Below, piece by piece: positions 24,092 through 36,500 of a stretch of 64,000 bases of DNA (position 1 is its first letter; each line of letters begins with the position of its first letter). This DNA comes from Watersipora subatra. Its lineage: Eukaryota > Bryozoa > Gymnolaemata > Cheilostomatida > Watersiporidae. The DNA lies in assembly GCF_963576615.1 (NCBI RefSeq), contig NC_088714.1, forward strand, positions 372,001 to 436,000, read 5' to 3'. The notes beneath the pieces were generated by a model. The model made no database searches. It worked only from the letters and a program-made list of their open reading frames with translations, and was not told the origin of the DNA. The position numbers and the translations under genes were made by a program.

Positions 24092-25054
24092 TACAGTAGA
24101 CGGACGCTCCTATAACATATACCTACTATAATGTATACCTCCTATAACGTATACCTCCTATAACATATACCTCCTATAACGTATACCTACTATAACGTAT
24201 ACCTCCTATAACATATACCTCCTATAACGTATACCTACTATAACGTATACCTCCTATAACATATACCTCCTATAACATATACCTCCTATAACATATACCT
24301 CCTATAACGTATACCTCCTATAACATATACCTCCTATAACGTATACCTCCTATAACGTATATCTACTATAACATTATATCTATTATATACAATTTTTGTG
24401 ACATTCTAGACATTTGTCGTAATAGATCGTTAAATGTGTCGACAAAAAGGCGAATAGGTAGCTGCACAATTGTTCATAAATACAAAAGCGATTGATTGGT
24501 GCAGGTGTTCCAGCATCGGTTTACCAGTCTTAATGTCACGAGTTTGAGTATCGTTGAAAATTATCTTAATCCTAACCTTGACCCCTGGATAGAGATAGAC
24601 GATGAACAGATAGAAATGCTTTTTATAGTAAAAATATTTTGTCATTTTGCTTTATTGTAGGCGTACAAAATATTTGTTATTAGCATTACTTTGCGGAATA
24701 GACTTTGCTGTTTAGAAAAATAAGCAAATCCTTGTAAATGAACGTCAAAAATGTGCAGTCCCTATCAACTTGTTGTAAATCTATTGCAATCATGGTCTAT
24801 AAAACCAGTGAGACTGATCATAAAAAGGAGAAAAGTTATTGATGCAAACCAATAATTCTGCAATTACCGATAACCCACAAATTAAAAGAATTAGGTAAAG
24901 TTTTTCCTTTTTGTATGGCCAAAAGGGTGAGTTTGAAAAGATCTTGGAACGAATTAGGCGATTTACATGTATTTTACTGTTTTTATAACATAAATTCCTC
25001 ATAACGTAAATGTTCCTGGAATGAATTATTTACGTTATAGGAGCATTTCCTGTA
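24092..25054. mobile_element. pogo/Tigger-like (Tc1-mariner) TIR element, copy A
   Basis: The left end TA-CAGTAGACGGACGCTCC and right end GGAGCATTTCCTG-TA are inverted, with a TA dinucleotide at each border. The adjacent TATAACGTA also mirrors TACGTTATAG. CAGTAGA...CTATAACG termini with a TA target are typical of pogo/Tigger-like elements. The body from 24415 matches 28765-29300 of copy B closely. No transposase is present. The left end is expanded into a 16-bp minisatellite. In copy A the site around 24960 is uninterrupted where copy B carries a nested insertion. Confidence 0.75.
24118..24385. repeat. 16-bp minisatellite derived from the element's terminus, about 17 copies
   Basis: The unit ACCTCCTATAACGTAT (A/G variants) copies the subterminal sequence CGCTCCTATAACGTA of the TIR element it sits in. 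It starts directly after that terminus. Confidence 0.85.
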
Positions 25055-27478
25055 CTTTTAGAAAATACCAAATTGTAAAGGGCACCGCTTGCTGAAATGG
25101 CTGGCCAACAAGTGCTTTTAATAGACTAAAAAATCTTCTTTAGAACTCGGACTAATCGATGTAAGGTTGGGATGTTCATCTCTCAAATCAAGTGGCTAGT
25201 CTGAAAGTATTCTGTGTTGGACCGGTGCTATTGTAGCCTTGCTGAAGTTATAAACAGCGAACTATTCTGAAAGAATAATTATAGGCAACAATAAGAGGTT
25301 GGCTTGACCTCTGCAAATCAGGGTAGTTCCAGTGCCTCCAATTTTTCAGTGGCTTTGCATACATTCTGTATGGAAAGGGCAACTCCTGCAGAGACTATAC
25401 TGAAGAGTTGCGTTGTCTTGGTTACTAGTACACTAGAGTTGATCAGTGCCGTGATTGGCCATGGGTTGCGTTAGTAAACAATGATAAGTGGTGGTGTAGG
25501 AGTTGCAGCGGTGGAGTGCGGAGGATACGTCTGCTTGCTAAGGGGGGAAGGCAATGAACAGGGTTAAGCTGTCATTGGCTGTCCTCGGTATTTACCTGGA
25601 GCTTTAAGGTGCTTGCAGTTTGGGCATAAACAATAACCCTTAACAGAGAGGCACGCTGCAACTTTGAATGACTCGCGGGGAAAAAGATAACCTAAAAGGG
25701 AAAGTTTCGTCTGGATCCACATTTTGAAGATTTTTAAAATGAACAGGTAAACCTTGTGATAGTTTTTTAAAATGATCAGGTCAACCTTGCGACAATTTTC
25801 TAAAACATCATGCCACAATTTTTTATAGGTTTGATGTTTGTGGAGTGTTTGTTTGCAGCTATTTGAATCAGCAAAGTGTTTTTAAGTTGGAATGTTCACT
25901 CGAAGTGTGTAGCACCTTGCCCTCAGCCTACTAATAGTATAACGATGATAAAACCACATCACAGCGGGTTACTCTACGCCTCCTCCTCTAAACTAACAGT
26001 GGATTTGATGAAGTGGCCATTGTAGGAGTAATTCAGTTATTCTCAAGGCCTGTGAGGCAACGCTAGCAGCTTACCTAGTACACGGGAGTAGAAAGACTGA
26101 TCGTCGGTATGACTGGTCAATCTATGACAGCTCTAAACAGGTGATTGCTCTATATTTTTTTCTGGTTGGTGGCAAGCAGGAATCCGCAACAACTAAAGAA
26201 GTAATGGTTTCATATAATGTGAAGGGTGAGAGATTTACTGGTACATACAGGTAGGCTGTAAAAGAAATACATATGATCACAAGCTGCAGCGGAGTGTGTT
26301 ATGCTATTTGCTCTACAGGACTATGAATTGCTTTATTTTACTGCTCTGTTTGCTGTGGTCTGACTTCTATTTCTGTCTCCGCTATGAGCATTATCGGGTA
26401 GACAAGAGTATCAGCAGACATTGTGAATGTGATGACATCTGCATCCAGGTTCAGCCACAGCAGAATCCATGCAGCCGGGTATATTGGCAGTTCAGGCTGC
26501 TCTCTAGTAGGCCCTGTTGCGGCGAATAAATTATATAGCATGTTAATTGAACTGTCACAAGAGATGAAGTGGCATTTTTAATATAACGCGCCTTTTTAGG
26601 CCAGAATTTAGAATGCAGACCTTTGGAATGTATAGTGATATGCAGGGCCCACTCTCACAATATAAACATCGACATAGCGGAGCTCTCGTGGTTTTTTTTG
26701 TAAATATTTGCGGTTGAGTACGTGGCTAGTTAAATAAATAGATGTTTATAGGCATTGAAGAAAATGCTGACGGGCGATAAGAGGAAAAGTGACAGGATAG
26801 ACTGATTGGCAGGTGGTTTTAGACGCCGCCCAAGCTGACAACCATGTTGCCTTAAGCATGGTCCAAGCAGGAAACATACATTAATACCAGTGTACAACAT
26901 GCATGGTTTTGCATCTTGTATGTAGTTTTTACCAAAAAAATGAGGGAAGTTTCTTTTTGTTGAATTTCAGAAAATCTGTAGAAAAAATTATTTACTACAA
27001 TAATAAAATTAAAGCTTGCTGTCTTGCGAGCAGATGTTTGATAGTAAACAGGTTCCTGTCTTTTGCTTCTCGTTTGGCTGCCATTTGGTCAGAAAGTGAG
27101 AAAGTTGCCTCGAGGTGTGTGAGACATTTGCCTGCTCGTGTACATATGCATCACAGTGAGCTCTTTCCTTCCCAAAGCTCGGAGCCTATTGACAAGGATT
27201 GATTTTCCAACTCGCAAGAGTTGAGTAGAAGATATTTCTGGTCCAGATATAAGTTGTGTAGGTAGGCCCATGCTGTTACACAGTGCAGCAGGTGTAAGAA
27301 TGTCTGCTGCCAGGCGCTGCCTTTTACTGAGCTGACCAGTTTTTACACTCCTGTTGTGTATTCACGTGATCTGTCAAGCAATTATTCAGCACCTTAAAAG
27401 TAAATTTCTTGGGCCTTTACGAATATACATGTAAATTTGTAGAGTTGACGGCTAAAACTGTTTTATCTCTTATTGCAG
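25055..27478. other. Upstream region of SEC14-like gene 1, no gene recognised
   Basis: No supported exon. A 68-codon frame (26323-26529, +) begins with a hydrophobic, Cys-containing segment and is followed by AATAAA; see the findings. The promoter and any 5' untranslated exon of gene 1 presumably lie here but cannot be placed. Confidence 0.35.
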
Positions 27479-27587
27479 AGGATCGAATCGATTGCGCTAT
27501 TCTAAATCCCGACAGCAGAAGGCTCGGGAGAGCTGTTTTAACATGGAGTACGAGTTGACCATTCGGCAGCAGGAAACTCTAGACAAG
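27479..27587 (+). other. SEC14L2: Gene 1 exon 1 (5' UTR part plus first 15 codons)
   Basis: A pyrimidine tract and CAG (27476-27478) suggest an acceptor, so an upstream non-coding exon is likely. The chosen ATG (27543) has A at -3 and G at +4 and gives MEYELTIRQQETLDK, the usual distance before the family's RQ motif. The frame is open upstream to the acceptor (no stop between 27480 and 27543), so a longer N-terminus from an upstream exon cannot be excluded. Confidence 0.8.
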
Positions 27588-30500
27588 GTGAGTCTGCAAA
27601 ATTGAGTTCAGAGTTTTACTAGAATTTAATGCCTGTAAAGCTCAAGAAAATAACAGTCTTTAGTGTTTTGCTTAGTAGCTTGTCGGGTGGCAGTGGATCG
27701 TAAATGGCAATTTGTGTACTGCCACCTGTGCTCTCTTCTGCATGCCGATTCCTTATAACATGCGTTTTATTCTTTTTGGATATCTGCCAGCCTGAACTTT
27801 ACCAAAAAGGTTTATGAGCTGAGAGCACTGCTGCACACCCCATTAGAATAGAAAGTCACGTTGGCTCCAGTCAAGTGCATGCTGCCCGGTGCCTTGCAAA
27901 ACATAACGCTAGATTAATAGCCAGTGTTATGCTTGTTAGCAGTTATTCATCTCTGTACATGCGCGTTACCGACTATCTGATAGAAGGGAGTTGTCCCTAG
28001 TTATGCGGGACAATTACTTGAGTTTGCTCTCTGGCCACTGCTCCCCATCAAGCTCAGCTCTGAGGATAAATGTAACTGAGCAGCTGTCAGCCCTGACTGG
28101 GAGCTGCCTGCCTCGAATAGATGAAGGTTCTAGAAAGCACCATGACTTGGGAAATTATTAATTATGCAAGCAATTTGAAGTTGAGACTAAATAAATGGGA
28201 ACTCGGAAGGACTCCCCTTTCTCTCTCTCGTCTCCTGCACTGAAATATACGTAACGTAACGAGAGAGCATATAATAACTTCCTGTCTCTCTTATAGTTAT
28301 TTATGTGAATAAGCACTGAATACACAACATTTCTGGCAAAGGACAGCACCTCCCTGTTTGCTGCTTCCTTGAATAACAAACAGTTGCAGTTGGCTGTACA
28401 GGCTGTACAGTAGATGCTCCTATAACAAACAGTTGCAGTTGGCTGTACAGGCTGTACAGGCTATACACATCTGTATAGCCTGTGTTCTATTCTATATTCT
28501 ATATCTACTGTACAGGCTGTACAGTAGACGCTTCTATAACTTATTATTCCTATAAAGTAAATTCCAGATAATGTAAGGAATTTATGTAAAGTTTTGCTTC
28601 ATACAACGTAAAAATTTAAATATAACGTAAAGTGTCAAGTCGGGTGAATTCTCAAATTCAATTTGAATGTTAATCTGTCTTGTCGCTTGTGGGAAAAAAA
28701 TAGGACACACTTATAGCGTTATATCTATTATATATACAAGCTCCATGACATTCTAGTTTGCCGTGATAGATCGTCAGATGTGTCAACAATACAGAGAATA
28801 GGTAGCTGTGCAATTGTTAATAAATACTGAAAGCTGATCGATTGGTGCAGGTGTTACAGCATTGGCCTAACAATCTGAATTACAGCATCGGTCTGCAAAT
28901 CTGAATGTTTTATCCCAACCTTGACTCCTGGATGCAGATAGATGCCGGACTGGTAGTACTACTGCTTTTATAGTAAAAATATTTTGTTTTGCTTTATTGC
29001 AGACGTATAAAATATTTGTTAATAGTTTTACTTTGAAGAATAGACTTTGCTGTTTAGAAACATAAGCAAATTATTGTAAATGAATGTTAATGGTGTGCAG
29101 TCCCTATCAACCTCTTGTAAAATAACCACAATCATGGTCTATAAAATCAGTGAGATTGATCAGAAAAAGGAATAAAGTTGTCGATGCTAACCAATAATAC
29201 TGCAGTTGTGGTTCAGCCCACAAATTAAAAAGTTAAGTTTAGTTTTTCCCTTTCTGTATGACCATAAAGGTGAGTTTGGAAAGATCTTGGAACAGATTAA
29301 GCAATTTAAACCATAACTGTCATGTACAACTTTTGTCGTATTTACTAGGTAAATCAGACACGCTGATTCCGATTTTGTACTCAAAATAAAGATTAGTCCA
29401 CTAACTTTCAGAGTAATGAAGGCTTTTTTACAGTGGTTTAATATCGGTCTCGAAAACAACGCGATCGGCACAACAAGCTCCGCCCATAAATACGTGATGT
29501 AACCTAGCTTTTTAGGAACAGAAATTACATAGGGATGTTTAGACCGATTTAGAATAATAGAGATGGGTGTTTTAAAATCCATTAATATCTAAATTCAGCG
29601 TTCAAAATAATCTGTCTTTTCTGAAAGATAGATTAGCTATTTAACATTGCATATTTAAAAAAGCGTGATAACAACGCCTGCTTGTGATAAAACCGCGCTT
29701 TTTGAGCTCACTTTTCTCGTCATCCAGCCTATTTAAACATCATGTAACAAGCTACGAGCAATTTTAAATAGTTTATATACCTTTCATAAAAACTGAGATT
29801 ATTTTACGGGCTGGATTTATATAATAATGGGTTTTAAGACACCCATCTCTATTATTCTAAATCGGACTAAACATTCCTAACTTCCATTCCTGAAAAAGCT
29901 AGGTTTCGTCACATATTTATGGGCGGAGCTTGTAATGCTGATTGTGTTTTTTTCGAAACGGATATTGAAACATTTTAAAAAAGCCTAAATGATTTTGAAG
30001 GTTAGTGGACCAATCTTTATTTTGAGTACAAAATCGGAATCAACGTGGCTGATTTACCTAGAAACTACGATAAAAGTTGTACGTGACAGTTATGGTTTAA
30101 ATGAAGAGCTATTTTACTGTCAGTATAACCTAAAATCCCTATAACGTCATCGTTCCTAGAATGGATTGTTTATGTTGTAGGAGCATCGATTGTATTCTCC
30201 TTGTACTTCAGTTTAAACAGCCACACTACAGAGATTAACTACAGCAATGACATATTAACTACAGCAATGACCTATTAACTACGGCAGTGACCTATTAACT
30301 ACGGCAGTGACCTATTAACTACGGCAGTGACCTATTAACTACGGCAGTGACCTATTAACTACGGCAGTGACCTCTTAACTACGGCAGTGACCTATTAACT
30401 AGGCAGTGACCTCTTAACTAGGCAGTGACCTCTTAACTAGGCAGTGACCTCTTAACTAGGCAGTGACCTTTTAACTAGGCAGTGACTTAACTAGACGATG

Positions 30501-33500
30501 ACCTATTAATTACGGCAATGACCTATTAATTACGGCAATGACCTATTAATTACGGCAATGACCTACTAATTACGGCAATAACCTATTAATTACGGCAACG
30601 ACCTATTAATTACGGCAACGACCTATTAATTACGGCAACGACCTATTAATTACGGCAACGACCTATTAATTACGGCAACGACCTATTAATTACGGCAACG
30701 ACCTATTAATTACGGCAACGACCTATTAACTACGGCAACGACCTATTAACTACGGCAACGACCTATTAACTACGGCAACGACCTATTAACTACGGCAACG
30801 ACCTATTAACTACGGCAACGACCTATTAACTACGGCAACGACCTATTAACTACGGCAACGACCTATTAACTACGGCAACGACCTATTAACTACGGCAACG
30901 ACCTATTAATTACTGCAACGACCTATTAACTACGGCAACGACCTATTAACTACGGCAACGACCTATTAACTACGGCAACGACCTATTAACTACGGCAACG
31001 ACCTATTTACTACGGCAACGACCTATTAACTACGGCAACGACCTATTAACTACGGCAACGACCTATTAACTACGGCAACGACCTATTAACTACGGCAACG
31101 ACCTATTAACTACGGCAACGACCTATTAACTACGGCAACGACCTATTAACTACGGCAACGACCTATTAACTACGGCAACGACCTATTAACTACGGCAACG
31201 ACCTATTAACTACGGCAACGACCTATTAACTACGGCAACGACCTATTAACTACGGCAACGACCTATTAACTACGGCAACGACCTATTAACTACGGCAACG
31301 ACCTATTAACTACGGCAACGACCTATTAACTACGGCAACGACCTATTAACTACGGCAACGACCTATTAACTACGGCAACGACCTATTAACTACGGCAACG
31401 ACCTATTAACTACGGCAACGACCTATTAACTACGGCAACGACCTATTAACTACGGCAACGACCTATTAACTACGGCAACGACCTATTAACTACGGCAACG
31501 ACCTATTAACTACGGCAACGACCTATTAACTACGGCAACGACCTATTAACTACGGCAACGACCTATTAACTACGGCAACGACCTATTAACTACGGCAACG
31601 ACCTATTAACTACGGCAACGACCTATTAACTACGGCAACGACCTATTAACTACGGCAACGACCTATTAACTACGGCAACGACCTATTAACTGCGGCAACG
31701 ACCTATTAACTGCGGCAACGACCTATTAACTACGGCAACGACCTATTAACTACGGCAACGACCTATTAACTACGGCAACGACCTGTCAAAACCTGTCGAA
31801 AATAAATTATTTCGAAAACAACCTTAGTGGAACTTCGATAAGAATTGGTAAAAACAAAACATGGTAATTATTATTTCCTGTCATTTGTAACAAACTGTTG
31901 CAGTCAAAAGGTGTTATAATATAACCTGTTGAAGTCAAGTAGAAATGGTGTTATAATATAACCTGTTGAAGTCGAGTAGAAATGATGTTATAATATAGCC
32001 TGTTGCAGTCAAGTAGAAATGGTGTTATAATATAACCTGTTGAAGTCAAGTAGGAATGGTGTTATAATATAGCCTGTTGCAGTCAAGTAGAAATGGTGTT
32101 ATAATATAACCTGTTGAAGTCAAGTAGAAATGGTGTTATAATATAACCTGTTGAAGTCAAGTAGGAATGGTGTTATAATATAACCTGTTGAAGTCAAGTA
32201 GGAATGGTGTTATAATATAACCTGTTGAAGTCAAGTAGAAATGGTGTTATAATATAAAACATAAGAGCTTGCATAAGCCTGCCCTTGGATTGGCTCATTC
32301 AGCATTTCAATAGAACACCAACATTACTGATTGTTAAATGTCTTTATCATAGTCACAATTTTAGTTAAATAAAATGGTACTAGAACTTTTTATGATAGGC
32401 CCATCGCAAGTGTGTATAATCTTTATTTAGACTTTTTATAGTATATAATTTAAACCATAAACGCTATATGTCAAACCATTTATTTAGTTTTAGCAACCAA
32501 CTGTTGCCCTTTTTTATGTCTTTTGTATGGCATGATTAGGAAAACATTTTTGTTTGAAATGAAATTATTGCCAATAAAGTAATATATAAATATATATAAT
32601 TTAAATGCGTAATACATTTTCTTTTACTTAAAAAAGAACAGCTGTAAAAATATTTCTGCTCGTACAACAAATATGCTTAATTAGAGCTGACAGCTGTCCG
32701 TTACTTTATCTACCCATGGTCTGCCCTGCAAGAGCAGCAGCAGGATATTACAACTGAGTTCTTGAACCCAAATATTATGCTTGACAGTTTGGTGCTAGAA
32801 TTGCTGACATAAGGAAGCCTGACTGGGATGATCACTACCTCACCAAATGGCTAGTTGGTAAGTTTTTGCTCAGGCACTCAGTATCATTAGTAAGCTAACT
32901 GACAAAGCACCTGTTGTGCTTTGTCACTCATTTGCAATCAATTCCCCCTTAAACTGACAAAGGGTATTCTCTTGCGTAAAATGTTAAAACTGATACCTGA
33001 GTTTGAGTTTAGGTTTCTGGAATACAATGCTGCCGAGTGAACTGCTGACTTCAGCAAGGCAAACATATATGCACTAGCTGATCTCTGACCTTTACAATTG
33101 TTTCACTATTAGACTATTCACCCCTGAGTGTTTATGTTTGGAGTCGCCCGTGCTTAGCTTCTCCGACTTCCAGATCCTGAGCTCAAGCAGAGTCTGTTTC
33201 ACTGGCAGTGGTCAGATTTTTGGGTAAATAATCTGTACGTTGGAGAACGTGAGTTCTTTTAAAGGTTGAATACTTCTTTTGTTTGAACATTGTCTGGTGT
33301 CTTGAAACAAGCAATTGTCTCAGATGTAATTAAGTAATCATCTGGGAAAATATAGGCAGCTACACACAGGAGTGCTGACCAGCTGAAGGAACTCTGCCTG
33401 AGCAGTAAATATTTTTTGTCAATAACCTCTGCGCCACTTTAATCATCATTACAATTCTATATTCTGGAGACACTGTTGATTTGAAATGCCACCAAACTGT

Positions 33501-36500
33501 GTTTGTATGTATTTTTAGCCCGTAACTTTGATTTGGCAAAGTCTGAAGAGATGCTCAGAAATGTAAGTTGCCTGCTAGAGATAATGACAAGTGTTGACAG
33601 GTGGCATACGGTAGTGTGAGCACCTGACTTGACTCGTAATGATGCATTTTATGTAAAAATGTCTGACTCACTGGTCAAAGTACGGTAATATGTTAGTAAA
33701 GAATTCGTCAGTAACTCTGTTAGTCTTAAATTTCTGCTGTTGCAGGTCATAGCCAAAGGCTGGTTGTAATATATCTTTTCAAGAATATTTTTTGCAAAGA
33801 AATTAATCGTTTGTTGAAAGAGCAGTTTTTCCGAAACGGCTAAAGTTTTCATGGAATTGATAGCTTGTTTTGGAGATGTATTTAAGCTCGAGTTACACTC
33901 TGGAATATTCTAGAACAATTGAATAGTTGTTGAGGTATATAAAATATCACCATGACAAGAATTTGGAAGGTGTCAGTTAATCTACACTCCAAATACTATT
34001 CGGTGGCTTTAGATTATTGCCATTACCATTGTGATTATTAACAGCATTCATGGCTCCTATTTTATCCAGAGCATGAAGTACAGAGAAAAGATGAGAGTAG
34101 ATGACATGATGGAAGAATTTGATGAGCCAGAGGTCTTACAGAAATATCTGGTGGGTGGCATGTGTGGATATGACAAGGACGGACTTCCGATAAGAATTGA
34201 ACCGTTTGGTGAGTATGAAATGAATAAAAAAGACCAGCCTTACAGTGTCTATCATAGTTTTTACATAAACTCGAGAGAGAGCGTGCTAATTAGCAAATCC
34301 CTGTCCGTGTACTGGTCAAGAAACTCTATAATGACACGGGCTTCGACTAGAATGACACGGGCTTTGACTAGAATGACACGGGCTTTGACTAGAATGACAC
34401 GGGCCTCGACTAGAATGACACGGGCCTCGACTAGAATGACACGGGCCTCGACTAGAATGGCAAGGGCCTCGACTAGAATGGCAAGGGCCTCCACTGGAAT
34501 GACATGGGCCTCCACTAGAATGACAAGTGCCTCCACTGGAATTGAAACGAGCTGGTGTCTGCGACATAGAGGTCATATCAAACAGGTCAATAAATTTTGG
34601 TTTGTTTTATCACAATAATGCATTCCATTTATTTCTGCTGCCAGAAATTTTATCCTTCAATTTTATTATGTATAAAAAAAATCTTCATGGACATGAAAAT
34701 GGTTGTTCATACAGTTAGCAGATTGTAATTTGGTACACTTCAGAATGATTTTTTGTACAAAAATCAAATTTGCTATTTTCAGTTACACTTCGCACAACCA
34801 TAAAATTTTTCAAATTCACTAAAACTGTCCATTAAAAATGAGATCTTTTAAATAAAATGAGTAGGTTTGAGCCGAGTTCGTAACCTTTCATTCAAACTTC
34901 AGATACCCCTCCCCGCTACGCACTAATTGGTATAGTCTGCTCTCAAACTCTTTAAGATTTCCAGCATTGCCTTTCATCTTGATGAAAAAATTTATGTTAA
35001 GCTCTGCTGAAGCATCTTAAAACATGGAATATCATTTTTTAACTAATAGGAGTGGGTTTGTGTCGAGTTATTTAATTTTAGCACAAAATTGTATCTGCAC
35101 AAACATTGCAAAGGCAATAGCCTTTCATAGTGAGTTATCACTTGAGGTGAGTGTATGGCTCATAGTGAGTTATCACTTGAGGTGAGTGTATGGCTCATAG
35201 TGAGTTATCACTTGAGGTGAGTGTATGGCTCATAGTGAGTTATCACTTGAGGTGAGTGTATGGCTCATAGTGAGTTATCACTTGAGGTGAGTGTATGGCT
35301 CATAGTGAGTTATCACTTGAGGTGAGTGTATGGCTCATAGTGAGTTATCACTTGAGGTGAGTGTATGGCAGTCAATAATGCTATGTGTAGCAGAATAAAA
35401 TAGTACACCAAAAGGGGGAAATCTTCAACTGTGTGCTAATTATGAAAAAACTACCTTATAAACATTAGAGCGGTGGCTTGCACCACTCTCCATTTCTTGA
35501 GTGATCCACTTGTGGGCCCCCACCTGGCAACTCGTTTGCAAAGCTCTTCAGAAAACAAATTTTCACGATGGGTGCTTTGTGGAGCGCTGCAACACAGGAT
35601 CAGTCTTTAGAGGTTCCCATCACTATTAGTGAGATGTGAGATGTGGTGTCCTGCTCTCACCTGCTCTCACCTGCTCTCACCTGCTCTCACCTGCTACTCA
35701 CCTGCACCCATCTGCTCTCACCTGCACCCATCTGCTCTCACCTGCACCCATCTGCTCTCACCTGCACCCATCTGCTCTCACCTGCACCCATCTGCTCTCA
35801 CCTGCACTCATCTGCTCTCACCTGCACTCATCTGCTCTCACCTGCACCCATCTGCTCTCACCTGCACCCATCTGCTCTCACCTGCACCCATCTGCTCTCA
35901 CCTGCACCCATCTGCTCTCACCTGCACCCATCTGCTCTCACCTTCACCCATCTGCTCTCACCTTCACCCATCTGCTCTCACCCGCACCCATCTGCTCTCA
36001 CCCGCACCCATCTGCTCTCACCCGCACCCATCTGCTCTCACCCGCACCCATCTGCTCTCACCCGCCCCCTGCTCTCACCTGCACCCATCTGCTCTCACCT
36101 GCACCCATCTGCTCTCACCTGCACCCCCTGCTCTCACCTGCCCCACCTGCTCTCACTTGCCCCCCTGCTCTCACTTGCCCCCCCTGCTCTCACTTGCCCC
36201 CCCTGCTCTCACCGGTCCCCTGCTCTCACCTGCTCATCTGCACCCACCTTCACCCACTTGCTTTCATTTAGAAGTAATATACTTTTACAGTAACTTTTGC
36301 AACTGCATTTGCTCTCAATTACGGAATGCTAGAAGAAAGGTGTATATATCGCAGTACAAATTAGTCATGTCAGCTGATGAGGCTTTATTAAAGCATCGCA
36401 GTCACTTTGGACAGCAATTAGCAATCAGGTGTGTGGTCTAACAGCGCTAACAATACTTTTTATTCGATGCCAACTGAAGATAAAAGGCTAACCAGAGATA

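Noticed and set aside
29187..29582. 131-codon minus frame as a gene
   Set aside because: It lies mostly in the left arm of the TTAA long-TIR element and has no transposase signature.
34031..34618. 195-codon frame taken as one exon
   Set aside because: Only 34070-34208 aligns with the SEC14 family and is bounded by AG and GTGAGT; the rest is intron and the 21-bp array.
35629..36441. Three plus-strand frames of 211-270 codons
   Set aside because: The 20-bp pyrimidine-rich array is stop-free in every plus frame; low-complexity repeat of C, H, L, P, S and T.
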